Below, in pieces: positions 55,287 to 63,482 of a DNA stretch of 64,000 nt. Numbering within the stretch: position 1 is the first letter of the stretch; the number at the start of each line of letters is the position of its first letter. The notes under the pieces were generated by a model, which had not been told where the DNA came from, made no database searches, and was given only the letters and a program-made list of their open reading frames with translations. The translations under genes were made by a program, and so were the position numbers. The stretch is from Clostridiales bacterium (GTDB taxonomy: Bacteria; Bacillota; Clostridia; Oscillospirales; CAG-272), in the NCBI GenBank assembly GCA_022791685.1, contig JAAVZO010000032.1, positions 124,001-188,000 of the forward strand, in the 5' to 3' direction.

Positions 55287-57863
55287 TTATTCAACCTTAA
55301 GCCGTTCAGTTACAGGTGAGCGGATCAACATTTTATATGATATCAGTGAAGTTACTATTGCTGCTGCGAATGTCAAGATGAGCATTATCGTCGCGGATAG
55401 CGGATTAATGCTTACTTCTGTCTTGAATACTCTGTCCATCATTATGCGTATCAGAGGTGTCGATATGAGCAGTACTATTGCCGATATTATCGAAGATACT
55501 GAGTTCTCACATATTATCATTAAATTTAATTGATTTCCGGTCATGCCTACCGCCTCGAGCATGGCGTACTCGCGTCTTTTTTGCATAACCGATGTCAATG
55601 CTGAGTTTATCATATTGAGAATTCCGATGAGGAATACTATCGCCGCGAGTCCGTAGCCGGTTACGCGTATCGCATTTGTACGTGCGTTTAATTCAGCCAT
55701 ATCGTCAAAGCGATAGTGTGCGGTAGGCGCGTATGTTTCATATTCTTCGCCATATATGTTCGACTCAATTGTAAAGCTTGGACTGCTTTCGCACAGTCTC
55801 TCAATCTCATTAGCGAGCGATTTGTCGTTTTCCTCAACGCTGTTGATTAAGATTGACGCAAGCTTTGAATCGGGGAATTGCTTTTCAAATTCGCTCAACG
55901 GAAGTATGAATACTGGATAATAATCACTATAGTAAAATATTGCACCGAGCGCATACAGTTCTCTTGAATAGGACGAATATCCGTTAATAACGGTGTAGCT
56001 TTTGCTGAGTGAATCTGAGTAGAGTAGGTCGCCGTCGTTTAGGTAAAAGAAGTCGAACGGCTCGCCGAACGTTGTTGAATCATGGTTAGCTCTTGCCAAC
56101 CTTTCGCTGATGAACAGAATATGATTTCCGTCATACAATTCGCTTCCAGTGTAGAATATACTATTTCCATATTCATTTCTATCCACCTCGATATGCTTGC
56201 AGAGCTCATCCGAAACGCCGATGAATATCGCGTCGGGGTTGCCGTCAACAAGCTTATTGAGCTGTTCTTCTTCAAATGGATAGGTATCGCGGAATTTGCG
56301 TGCCCTTTGCGAGATTTCGCTTGTACCTTTGACGGACGCAATGGCATAACGCACACAGCCTATACTCTCTATCCCGTCGAGTGCGGCGATATCGTCATAA
56401 AGCTTTTCGTCAATTGACAGTTCGTTGTTGAGATCATTTGCCCCGAATTTGCTAACCTTGCGGAGATTTACTGATATGTCGGATATCATAATATCTATTG
56501 TCATTACATTGGAAACTGTATCTGCGAGTGTGCTTACAACAATGAACAGCAGTATCGACAGCGCTGCTGACAGCGATGTGACTGCAAGCTTTTTCGGTTC
56601 GCGTTTTACTGACGCTGCGGCGAGCGATATTGGCGTTGAATTGCCTTCAGATTTTGATGAAACTTTTCGCGATGTAATCGTATTGGGTTCTGCGTTGACC
56701 GTTTGTATCGGCGTATATGCGCGCAGTCGACGCAGCGGACGTGCTGCCGAGAAGCAGAGTGTGAATAGCGTTAGAATTATCGATACTACAGGTATCCACC
56801 AATTGAAGGTAAAGGGAAGAATTTCACCGCTCATGCTCATAAATATCGGTGTTAGCAGCTTCCAGCCGATGAGATATCCGAGTAGAATTCCGATTGGCAG
56901 CGATATTATAAATAATATCAGCGTCTGGCAGAGCGTCAGTTTTTTCATCTGCTTATATGTCGTGCCGACCACCGAAAGCAGTCCGAGCTGCTGCATATCT
57001 TGAGTGAGTGCGATTGAATAGATGTTATATATTAGAAGAAACGCGGCGAAGAATATCACTGATACAACGATTACTATAAGTGTAATGGACAATGGATTCA
57101 AAAATTCTGTAGCATTTGCGCCGATATACGCGCTGTTTACAAAGATATTCAGCTGGTCTACGATGACATATTCGGTTAGTGATTCGGTCAGTGCGTCTAC
57201 CTTTTCGGAGATATTTATGCTGCTTTTGAAGTTTATAAACAGCTGTACGATCGATGCCAGCTCGTTTACTAAGCTTTCATCTACGATGGTAAATGCCGAC
57301 AGCTGACGGTCGGTATAGCCTTTGCTTAAACCAACGACGGTGAAGTTTATGTCGGATTTTTCAATTTTACCGGTGTCATAGCTGTAATGTGTAAAGCCGA
57401 ACGTTACGCTGTCGCCGAGTTTGATATCTGGGTAGATTTCGCGGTTGAGCACGACCTCATTGCGGTTTTCCGGAAATCTGCCGCCTACAAGCTCGATGAA
57501 CGTTTCGGATAGCATTGATTTTGAAGAAAAGCCGTAGAGACTCTTATTTTTATTATCGTCGCTTTCGTCAGTATACGCTCCATAGCTTGTCACAAAAAAT
57601 GTGTTCTTCACGCTTGGGTAGGCTTGTACCTTTTCTAATAACTCTGTGCGCGAGAGGGAATAATTGCCCGTTTCGATTGAAGCGTGTGAGCGGCTTCCGG
57701 CGGCGAGCATTAGTGACAGCTGAAATGATTCAGCTAATGCAAAGGTTATACTCATTATCGTCATAAACAGCACAAGTGTAAGTATTGCGGCAGTGCAGAT
57801 CACGGCTGAGCGGCGGCGATGAGATTTTAATTGACTGAGCGAGAGCTCGGTTATAATGCTCAT
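55287..57863 (-). CDS. FtsX-type ABC permease
   Basis: The 858-residue permease has the N-terminal helix LKSHRRRSAVICTAAILTLV and an extracytoplasmic part. A first FtsX domain has YNIYSIALTQDMQQLGLLSVVG, and PLRRLRAYTPIQTVNAEP follows its last helix. A second large outside domain and a C-terminal FtsX domain (KRREYAMLEAVGMT) complete it. It overlaps its ATPase by 4 nt. The gene order response regulator, kinase, ATPase, permease is typical of antimicrobial-peptide sensing and resistance modules in Firmicutes, but the target is unknown. Confidence 0.9.
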   Translation of the reverse strand: MSIITELSLSQLKSHRRRSAVICTAAILTLVLFMTIMSITFALAESFQLSLMLAAGSRSHASIETGNYSLSRTELLEKVQAYPSVKNTFFVTSYGAYTDESDDNKNKSLYGFSSKSMLSETFIELVGGRFPENRNEVVLNREIYPDIKLGDSVTFGFTHYSYDTGKIEKSDINFTVVGLSKGYTDRQLSAFTIVDESLVNELASIVQLFINFKSSINISEKVDALTESLTEYVIVDQLNIFVNSAYIGANATEFLNPLSITLIVIVVSVIFFAAFLLIYNIYSIALTQDMQQLGLLSVVGTTYKQMKKLTLCQTLILFIISLPIGILLGYLIGWKLLTPIFMSMSGEILPFTFNWWIPVVSIILTLFTLCFSAARPLRRLRAYTPIQTVNAEPNTITSRKVSSKSEGNSTPISLAAASVKREPKKLAVTSLSAALSILLFIVVSTLADTVSNVMTIDIMISDISVNLRKVSKFGANDLNNELSIDEKLYDDIAALDGIESIGCVRYAIASVKGTSEISQRARKFRDTYPFEEEQLNKLVDGNPDAIFIGVSDELCKHIEVDRNEYGNSIFYTGSELYDGNHILFISERLARANHDSTTFGEPFDFFYLNDGDLLYSDSLSKSYTVINGYSSYSRELYALGAIFYYSDYYPVFILPLSEFEKQFPDSKLASILINSVEENDKSLANEIERLCESSPSFTIESNIYGEEYETYAPTAHYRFDDMAELNARTNAIRVTGYGLAAIVFLIGILNMINSALTSVMQKRREYAMLEAVGMTGNQLNLMIICENSVSSIISAIVLLISTPLIRIMMDRVFKTEVSINPLSATIMLILTFAAAIVTSLISYKMLIRSPVTERLKVE

Positions 57864-58543
57864 TTTGCTGCACCTCCACTGTCGGATACGATTTTGCCGT
57901 CCTCAATGTGTATGCGACGCGAGGTCATTTGCGCGAGCTCTTCATTGTGCGTAATCATGACAATCGTCTGTGCCGCATCCTGATTGAGCCGTCCGAGTAG
58001 CAGCATTACTTCAAGGCTTGTGCGGCTATCGAGGTTGCCGGTGGGCTCGTCTGCGAGGATTATGTGCGGTTTAGTGGCGAGTGCGCGGGCTATTGCGACA
58101 CGCTGCTGCTGACCACCAGAAAGCTGATTTGGCATGGCATGGCGCTTATCGGCTATCCCAAGCGTTTCAAGCAGCTGTTCGATTTCAGCTTTGTCGGCTT
58201 TGATGTTGTCGAGTCCAATCGGAAGCGTGACGTTCTGCCAGACATTGAGCCCGGGAATGAGGTTGAAGCTTTGGAATACGAAGCCGATGAAGCGGCGGCG
58301 GAATATCGTGAGCTCGTCGGTCTTTAGTGAATATATGTCGGTTCCGTCGATGAATACTCGACCGCCTGTTGGACGGTCGAGACCTCCGAGCAGGTGCAGG
58401 AGCGTACTTTTGCCGCTTCCGCTCGTTCCGACGACCGAGACGAATTCGCCGCGCTCGACCTCTAAATTTGCGCAGTCGAGTGCTCGCAGCCTATTTTCAC
58501 CTGAGCCGTAGATACGTGTGAGTTCGTGAGTTTTGATGATCAT
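57860..58543 (-). CDS. ABC ATPase paired with the FtsX-type permease
   Basis: The 227-residue ATPase has Walker [19 protein letters not shown], signature [16 protein letters not shown], Walker [13 protein letters not shown] and MITHNE. It belongs to the LolD/MacB/BceA branch. A TATAAT box lies about 35 nt before the ATG on the minus strand, so this gene pair may have a promoter of its own in the 96-nt gap after the kinase gene; a response-regulator site there is plausible but not defined. Confidence 0.93.
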   Translation of the reverse strand: MIIKTHELTRIYGSGENRLRALDCANLEVERGEFVSVVGTSGSGKSTLLHLLGGLDRPTGGRVFIDGTDIYSLKTDELTIFRRRFIGFVFQSFNLIPGLNVWQNVTLPIGLDNIKADKAEIEQLLETLGIADKRHAMPNQLSGGQQQRVAIARALATKPHIILADEPTGNLDSRTSLEVMLLLGRLNQDAAQTIVMITHNEELAQMTSRRIHIEDGKIVSDSGGAAK

Positions 58544-58639
58544 ATAATTACCTTCTTTCTAAATTTATGATGTAATTATTATATCACCGGAAGCTTTCCA
58601 GAAAATGACCAATTCTTACAGTTTTGAAAGATTTGCGAT

Positions 58640-59593
58640 TTATTTTGTTCTTGCGAGGAATATCGAAAATTTGCTCCCAACATCAAGTTCGCTCTCTACC
58701 TTAACTCGTCCGCTCTGAGCGTGCATGATCTCGCGTGTTAGGTATAATCCGACACCGATTCCGTTTACCTCCGACACATTCTTTGCACGATAGAATCTCT
58801 CCCAAATTTTGCACAGTTCCTCCTCCGGAATGCCGCTGCCTCTGTCGATGATATCGACGCGGATGTATGTTTCAAGCGGTTCAGCGTGTAGTTTTATAGA
58901 GCTTTGTTCAGGTGAATACTTAACTGCGTTGTCGAGCAGATTAAATAAAGCTTCAGAGGTCCATTTTAAGTCAAAGTATGCGTAAAGATTGTCGGGAATG
59001 TCGATATCGAGGCTTATCTGCTTTGTTTCAGCGGATGGAATGATATCGCTGACTGCCTGCGCGGCGAGCTCACTAATACTATTCATTTTAGGTACAAGGC
59101 TGCCCGCGATCAATCCGCATTCGCATTTCGAAAGCTTAGTAAGCGCTTCAATTAAAAATTTCAGACGCGCAGTTTGTGAAGCTATTGCGGTAGAGCCATT
59201 ACTTTTTGGTAGTGTTTCGGTGTACATAAGTATAGTAGTAAGCGGAGTTTTCGTCTGATGCGCAATGTCCGATACAAGCGAGGTTATGCGGTCACAGGCG
59301 GTTTGAAGCTTTGCTTCACGTATTTCGCTGTTTCGCTGCATTAGCATTGCACGGCGCTCGATAGGTGATATCTCGCTATCCTCTGTTTCGTTCATCTTGC
59401 CGTCGAGTATATCTCCGATTCGCTCGATCAGTTTTACGCGTCGTCGGCGTTCGTGTATGAAATATGCGGCGCATACTGTCATTATAAGTAAAATGAATAT
59501 AATATGCGCTTCGGCGTAGATCAGTTCGAGCGAGCATAGATACGCGTATAACGCGCAGATCATAAATGTCGCTGCGAAATATATTATAGTCAT
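58640..59593 (-). CDS. Sensor histidine kinase, short-loop type
   Basis: The protein has 317 residues. Two membrane helices at the N-terminus are separated by only a few residues (ELIYAEA), so there is almost no outside sensor domain, as in intramembrane-sensing kinases. The H-box is DIAHQTKTPLTTI, the N-box LFNLLDNAVKYS, then DRGSGIPEEEL and GIGVGLYLTREI. The partner is the response regulator 3 nt upstream. Such kinases often sense through the linked ABC permease. Confidence 0.93.
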   Translation of the reverse strand: MTIIYFAATFMICALYAYLCSLELIYAEAHIIFILLIMTVCAAYFIHERRRRVKLIERIGDILDGKMNETEDSEISPIERRAMLMQRNSEIREAKLQTACDRITSLVSDIAHQTKTPLTTILMYTETLPKSNGSTAIASQTARLKFLIEALTKLSKCECGLIAGSLVPKMNSISELAAQAVSDIIPSAETKQISLDIDIPDNLYAYFDLKWTSEALFNLLDNAVKYSPEQSSIKLHAEPLETYIRVDIIDRGSGIPEEELCKIWERFYRAKNVSEVNGIGVGLYLTREIMHAQSGRVKVESELDVGSKFSIFLARTK

Positions 59594-59596
59594 GCT

Positions 59597-60256
59597 TTAA
59601 TCCTTCCAGACATAACCGAGTCCATATACCGTCTTGATTTTATCGGTATCTCCGAGTTTGGTTCGCAGTCGGCGTATAGTAACTGATAGCGCATTCTCGT
59701 CGATAAAATCGCTGTCGCATGACCATAGTATCTCGACTAATCGGCTGCGCGGCAGTATTTGTCCGCGGTTTTCGATGAAACTGCGCAGCAGCTTCTGTTC
59801 AGTCTGGCTCAGCTGAATTTGATTTCCGTCTACAGTATACTCCATTCGTGAAAAGCTGAAACAGAATCTCTCGTCGACATATTCAGCGCGAAGCTCATTC
59901 CGGCGCAGTGCGGCAAGTATTCGCTCGCGCAGTACCATAAGTGAGAAGGGCTTGCGGATATAGTCGACACCTCCTGCACGCAGCGCCGATACCTCATCAA
60001 GCTCAGAATCGAGTACCGTCAAAAATATTACCGGAATGCCGCGTCCAGTCACCTCCGGGCAGAAGTCTATCCCGTTGCCATCCGGAAGATTGCAGTCAAG
60101 CAGAACGAGTTTGATTTCCTTGTCATCATTTAATTTTTTTCGCGCTTCGGATATGCTTCCTGCTGATATAGTCATTATATTATCCGAGTCAAGTGAGCGC
60201 TCAAGCCCCTGTCGTAGGGCGTTATCATCTTCAACTATCAGTATTTTATGATTCAT
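59597..60256 (-). CDS. OmpR-family response regulator
   Basis: The product is 219 residues from ATG 60256 (GGAGAAAGCT upstream). The receiver domain has ILIVEDD, VLLDCNLPDGNG (phospho-Asp) and RKPFS (Lys). The C-terminal winged helix has ALSVTIRRLRTKLGD and VYGLGYVW. It is the first gene of the module; a MITE-like repeat lies 31 nt upstream in the likely promoter region. Confidence 0.95.
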   Translation of the reverse strand: MNHKILIVEDDNALRQGLERSLDSDNIMTISAGSISEARKKLNDDKEIKLVLLDCNLPDGNGIDFCPEVTGRGIPVIFLTVLDSELDEVSALRAGGVDYIRKPFSLMVLRERILAALRRNELRAEYVDERFCFSFSRMEYTVDGNQIQLSQTEQKLLRSFIENRGQILPRSRLVEILWSCDSDFIDENALSVTIRRLRTKLGDTDKIKTVYGLGYVWKD

Positions 60257-60287
60257 AGCTTTCTCCACATACTGTTGATTTAATAAT

Positions 60288-60377
60288 AGACTTGTTTGAT
60301 AACCTAACCTAAGATTTTTAAAATGCTGATGAAATCAGGATTTTAAAAATTTAATTGAAAGGTTGTCGAACACGTCT
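60288..60377. repeat. 90-bp palindromic MITE-like element, copy B
   Basis: It has inverted ends AGACTTGTTTGATAACCT and the complement of AGACGTGTTCGACAACCT, and is the same length as copy A (22639-22728) with an equivalent palindromic centre (CTGATGAAATCAG). It sits between the LTA-synthase-like terminator and the response regulator. Confidence 0.7.
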
Positions 60378-60404
60378 AATAGTATAACATAGTTTGCTCA
60401 AAAA

Positions 60405-60428
60405 GAAAAGACCTTTAAAGGTCTTTTC
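60405..60428 (-). terminator. Terminator after the LTA-synthase-like gene
   Basis: A perfect 24-bp palindrome (GAAAAGACCTTT and its complement) with T runs on both sides. Confidence 0.85.
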
Positions 60429-60437
60429 AAAAAATAA

Positions 60438-62546
60438 TTACGGCAATACCGATGGGAATGTCGCTTTTGCAAGCTCTGTGCCGTCTCCCGATATTTGGAC
60501 TACCTCAGGTATACCTTCATAGAAGTATATATTATCGACGCGCAGCTTGTTTTCGCTGACAAGCGTAGTTGTACGTGCAAATCCGCCGAGCTTGACAGTG
60601 CTGTATTTGTTGAAACCGCTGCCGTATACATAAAGCGAATTTCCGGATGTTTCCCAACCAGTTATATGAATGTTGTCAGTTCCAAATTTAAGGTCGCTTA
60701 TCTCATATTTAATGTCACTGCTGTTATCGTATAGCTGTGCATATTCGAGCACGCGTAATTCTTCATCGTAAACCTTTCCAGTTTGCAGCTCGGACTGGTG
60801 CAGCTTGGTTATCGAGCCTTCGCTGATACCGCAGAGTGACTGAACATATGCTGACAGCATATATGCTTCAAGGTCAAGGTCGTATAGATTCGGGCAGTCA
60901 CCAAACATTTCGGTGTTAGTCCATATCGCGTATTCGGTCTGATAGAGGTCGCCGTTGTAGATATCGTCTTCTGTCAACGCGAGCGCTGGCATATGGTCGC
61001 CGTAGAATACGACTACACATGGCTCGTTGCGCATTGTCAGCTCATCAAGCAATTCACGTATAAAATTGTCTGTTTCACGCAGCTGATTGACATAATACGA
61101 ATACTGCGAATGTTCGCTTTCGGTTCTAAGACCTGACACTTTAACAGGCTGATTTTTTCCGTCACCGTAGGCGAGATAGCTGTTATTGTCGAATTCATCA
61201 ACATCGAGAGGTTCTTCAGGATACTTACCGTGCCCCTGAACGGTTACGGCAAATACAAAATCGCTCTCAGCTGTTGAGTTGAGCGCAGATAGTATCTGGT
61301 CGGTCATGATATCGTCGCATTCCCAGCCGAGTGGGTTATATCTTACTCCACTCATCAATTCGACTGGCGTGAAGGTGTCAAATCCGAGACTTGCGTATGA
61401 TACATTGCGGTCGTAGAAGGTGGCGGTATGGTTGTGTATAGCGTGTGTTGAGTAGCCGAGCGATTTCAGATTAGCTGCGATACTCTCACAAGCGCGCGTC
61501 TTCAGCACTGTCGTATATGGATATTCACCGAAGCCGAAGTGGTCGAGATTCATTCCAGTAAGTACTTCAAATTCTGAATTTGCAGTACCTCCGCCGACAT
61601 TTGCGACGCGCAGAAAACCAGATACTCCGTTTGCTTTCAAGCTTGTGAAGGTAGGCGTTGGATCTTCTGAGCATTTGAGCCATTTAACATATTCGACATC
61701 GAAGAAAGATTCGAGCTGAACGAATATGATATTCGGCTTTTCCAGCTGCTCAGGTGTGAACTGAAACTTATAAAATTCGTCCGGAGGTATAGGGTCGTCG
61801 GGGGGGGGTATAATATCATCTAAAGGCGGTTCTTCGATTGTCACACTATCAAGCGAATCCAGAAGATCTCCGAGCTTGTCAGTTCCGTAGCTGTCGGGCT
61901 TGTCTACGCCCTGCGACAACAGACTGCGTGTGAAACAATATGCGAATCCGTAGCTTTCATATGCTTTTACAAGCTCACTGTTCGATTCAGATTCAAGCGC
62001 TTTTGACTCAGCTGCAAACATAGTTGCAAGATATACACTCAATCCGATAACCGCTATGCAGGCGATAGATTTGTGATATGCGACATTGCATTTAGGACAT
62101 TTTATGAATAAGTACACCATAAGTCCGATGAAGGCGACAAGCATAATTGCTATCACAATTATCTGTATAACCGATAGATATATCGTGAACATACCTATAG
62201 CAGCTTTTACGATAAGAAAGTCGATTGCTGACAGCGGAGAGGCTCTGAATGCGAGCACTATGCAGTTTGTCACACCAAGCGCAATCCATATTGTTGATAA
62301 AAGAAGCAGCAGAGTAAGTCGTTTTTTGGCTATCAAGCAAATAGATAGGGTCAGCAGAATTATGAGTGAATTATATAAAAACAATACCGGATGAGCAAAT
62401 AAAAAGCCGAAAGCTCCGGTTAATGAATGTCGTCCGAGAATTTCGAGCAGCAGGTTAAGTATTAAAGCGAGCCCTGTCAGTATAATAAGCATGACTTTCA
62501 GAGGTGCGGTCGCTATTTTATTTATCAAACTTGGTTTAGTCTCCAA
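60438..62546 (-). CDS. LTA-synthase-family sulfatase with in-frame C9 tract
   Basis: The 702-residue protein has five N-terminal helices (residues about 15-180), a Pro/Asp linker, and an extracellular sulfatase-type domain: IIFVQLESFFDVEY, VGGGTANSEFEVLTGMN with the catalytic Thr, CVVFYGDHMPAL and HNHTATFYDRN. It resembles enzymes that polymerise glycerol-phosphate or add phospho-groups to envelope glycans. A further C-terminal beta domain follows residue 600. Codons 247-249 (Pro-Pro-Pro) are the C9 tract at 61808-61800, in frame now. One base less gives a stop about 60 codons later and one more gives a stop sooner, both before the catalytic residue. Confidence 0.9.
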   Translation of the reverse strand: METKPSLINKIATAPLKVMLIILTGLALILNLLLEILGRHSLTGAFGFLFAHPVLFLYNSLIILLTLSICLIAKKRLTLLLLLSTIWIALGVTNCIVLAFRASPLSAIDFLIVKAAIGMFTIYLSVIQIIVIAIMLVAFIGLMVYLFIKCPKCNVAYHKSIACIAVIGLSVYLATMFAAESKALESESNSELVKAYESYGFAYCFTRSLLSQGVDKPDSYGTDKLGDLLDSLDSVTIEEPPLDDIIPPPDDPIPPDEFYKFQFTPEQLEKPNIIFVQLESFFDVEYVKWLKCSEDPTPTFTSLKANGVSGFLRVANVGGGTANSEFEVLTGMNLDHFGFGEYPYTTVLKTRACESIAANLKSLGYSTHAIHNHTATFYDRNVSYASLGFDTFTPVELMSGVRYNPLGWECDDIMTDQILSALNSTAESDFVFAVTVQGHGKYPEEPLDVDEFDNNSYLAYGDGKNQPVKVSGLRTESEHSQYSYYVNQLRETDNFIRELLDELTMRNEPCVVVFYGDHMPALALTEDDIYNGDLYQTEYAIWTNTEMFGDCPNLYDLDLEAYMLSAYVQSLCGISEGSITKLHQSELQTGKVYDEELRVLEYAQLYDNSSDIKYEISDLKFGTDNIHITGWETSGNSLYVYGSGFNKYSTVKLGGFARTTTLVSENKLRVDNIYFYEGIPEVVQISGDGTELAKATFPSVLP
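61800..61808 (+). repeat. G9/C9 tract in the LTA-synthase-like gene
   Basis: Nine G on the plus strand encode three prolines in the linker between membrane part and catalytic domain. Current length keeps the frame (ON). Confidence 0.92.
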
Positions 62547-62661
62547 ATATGTTTCATCCTTTCTTAGAGTGATGAAAACCTTAGAATCAAGATTTACAGC
62601 ATATATTTTATCATATGATTATGAACTCAGAAAGCCATATTTGTAAACGATAGAAAAAGTC

Positions 62662-62697
62662 AAAGCTCTGCCGGTCGACAATTTTACGCAGAGCTTT
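62662..62697 (-). terminator. Terminator after the RNase Z-like gene
   Basis: AAAGCTCTGC pairs with GCAGAGCTTT across a 16-nt loop, 9 nt past the stop at 62706. Confidence 0.75.
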
Positions 62698-62705
62698 AAC
62701 AGTTA

Positions 62706-63482
62706 TTAAATTTTATATTGTCTAAGCGGTTCAGGGTATACGACTTCGATATCGGACATCTTCGCTGCACGTTCGATCACTGCTTTGGCACGACTTTCTG
62801 CGAAGTGTATCACAAACAGCCGCTTCGCATTTGCTTCCTTTGCAGTTAAGAGCGATATATTTATTCCTGAATGCAGGCAGGTCGGAGGGTCGTTCGGTTC
62901 ATGTATCGAATCGGCGAGCGCTGTCTCATGTACAAGCAGATCGCAGTCGTGCAGTGCCTTTGGAATATGCGGCTTATAGAATGTGTCTCCGGTTATTGAC
63001 AGTACCTTTCCGGTCGACTTTTCCTCTATCCTCCAGCAAAGTCCGGTCACGGGATGAAATGAAGCACAGGTTTCGAGCTTCAAATCGTCGAGCTCGAACG
63101 AATCTCCTGCGTCAAGTTCATGCAGTGTGGGATAGGTGCAGTCGTTGTAAAATTCGTATTTATCTCCGGCTTGCAGGAATGCCATTGAGAGGTCAACGAC
63201 TCGTCTGAGGTCCTGCTTTGGACCGTAAATATGCAGCTTGTCGAGAGGTTTTCCTTTTTGCAGATACCAAAATAGCAGCTGTGGAAGCGCCATATAATGG
63301 TCGTGGTGCATATGTGTGAAGAAAATATGCTCAATTTCATCCGGCTCGATACCGAGCTTTTTGAGATTTCGTATGAGGAAGTAACCTGTATCCATGAGAT
63401 ATCGGCGGTTAATAAGAATCCCAGAGGAGTCGTTGTTAGCAGCGGTCATGCAGGCATCTGATCCAAGAAATGTAATATTCAT
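62706..63482 (-). CDS. RNase Z-like MBL-fold hydrolase
   Basis: The 258-residue metallo-beta-lactamase fold protein has FFTHMHHDHYMALPQLLFW, SITGDTFYKP with bridging Asp, LLVHETAL and a late LFVIHFAES. This resembles the RNase Z/ElaC branch but lacks the long exosite arm, so a tRNA 3' processing role is uncertain; a phosphodiesterase is also possible. It overlaps the pseudouridine synthase gene by 4 nt. Confidence 0.82.
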   Translation of the reverse strand: MNITFLGSDACMTAANNDSSGILINRRYLMDTGYFLIRNLKKLGIEPDEIEHIFFTHMHHDHYMALPQLLFWYLQKGKPLDKLHIYGPKQDLRRVVDLSMAFLQAGDKYEFYNDCTYPTLHELDAGDSFELDDLKLETCASFHPVTGLCWRIEEKSTGKVLSITGDTFYKPHIPKALHDCDLLVHETALADSIHEPNDPPTCLHSGINISLLTAKEANAKRLFVIHFAESRAKAVIERAAKMSDIEVVYPEPLRQYKI

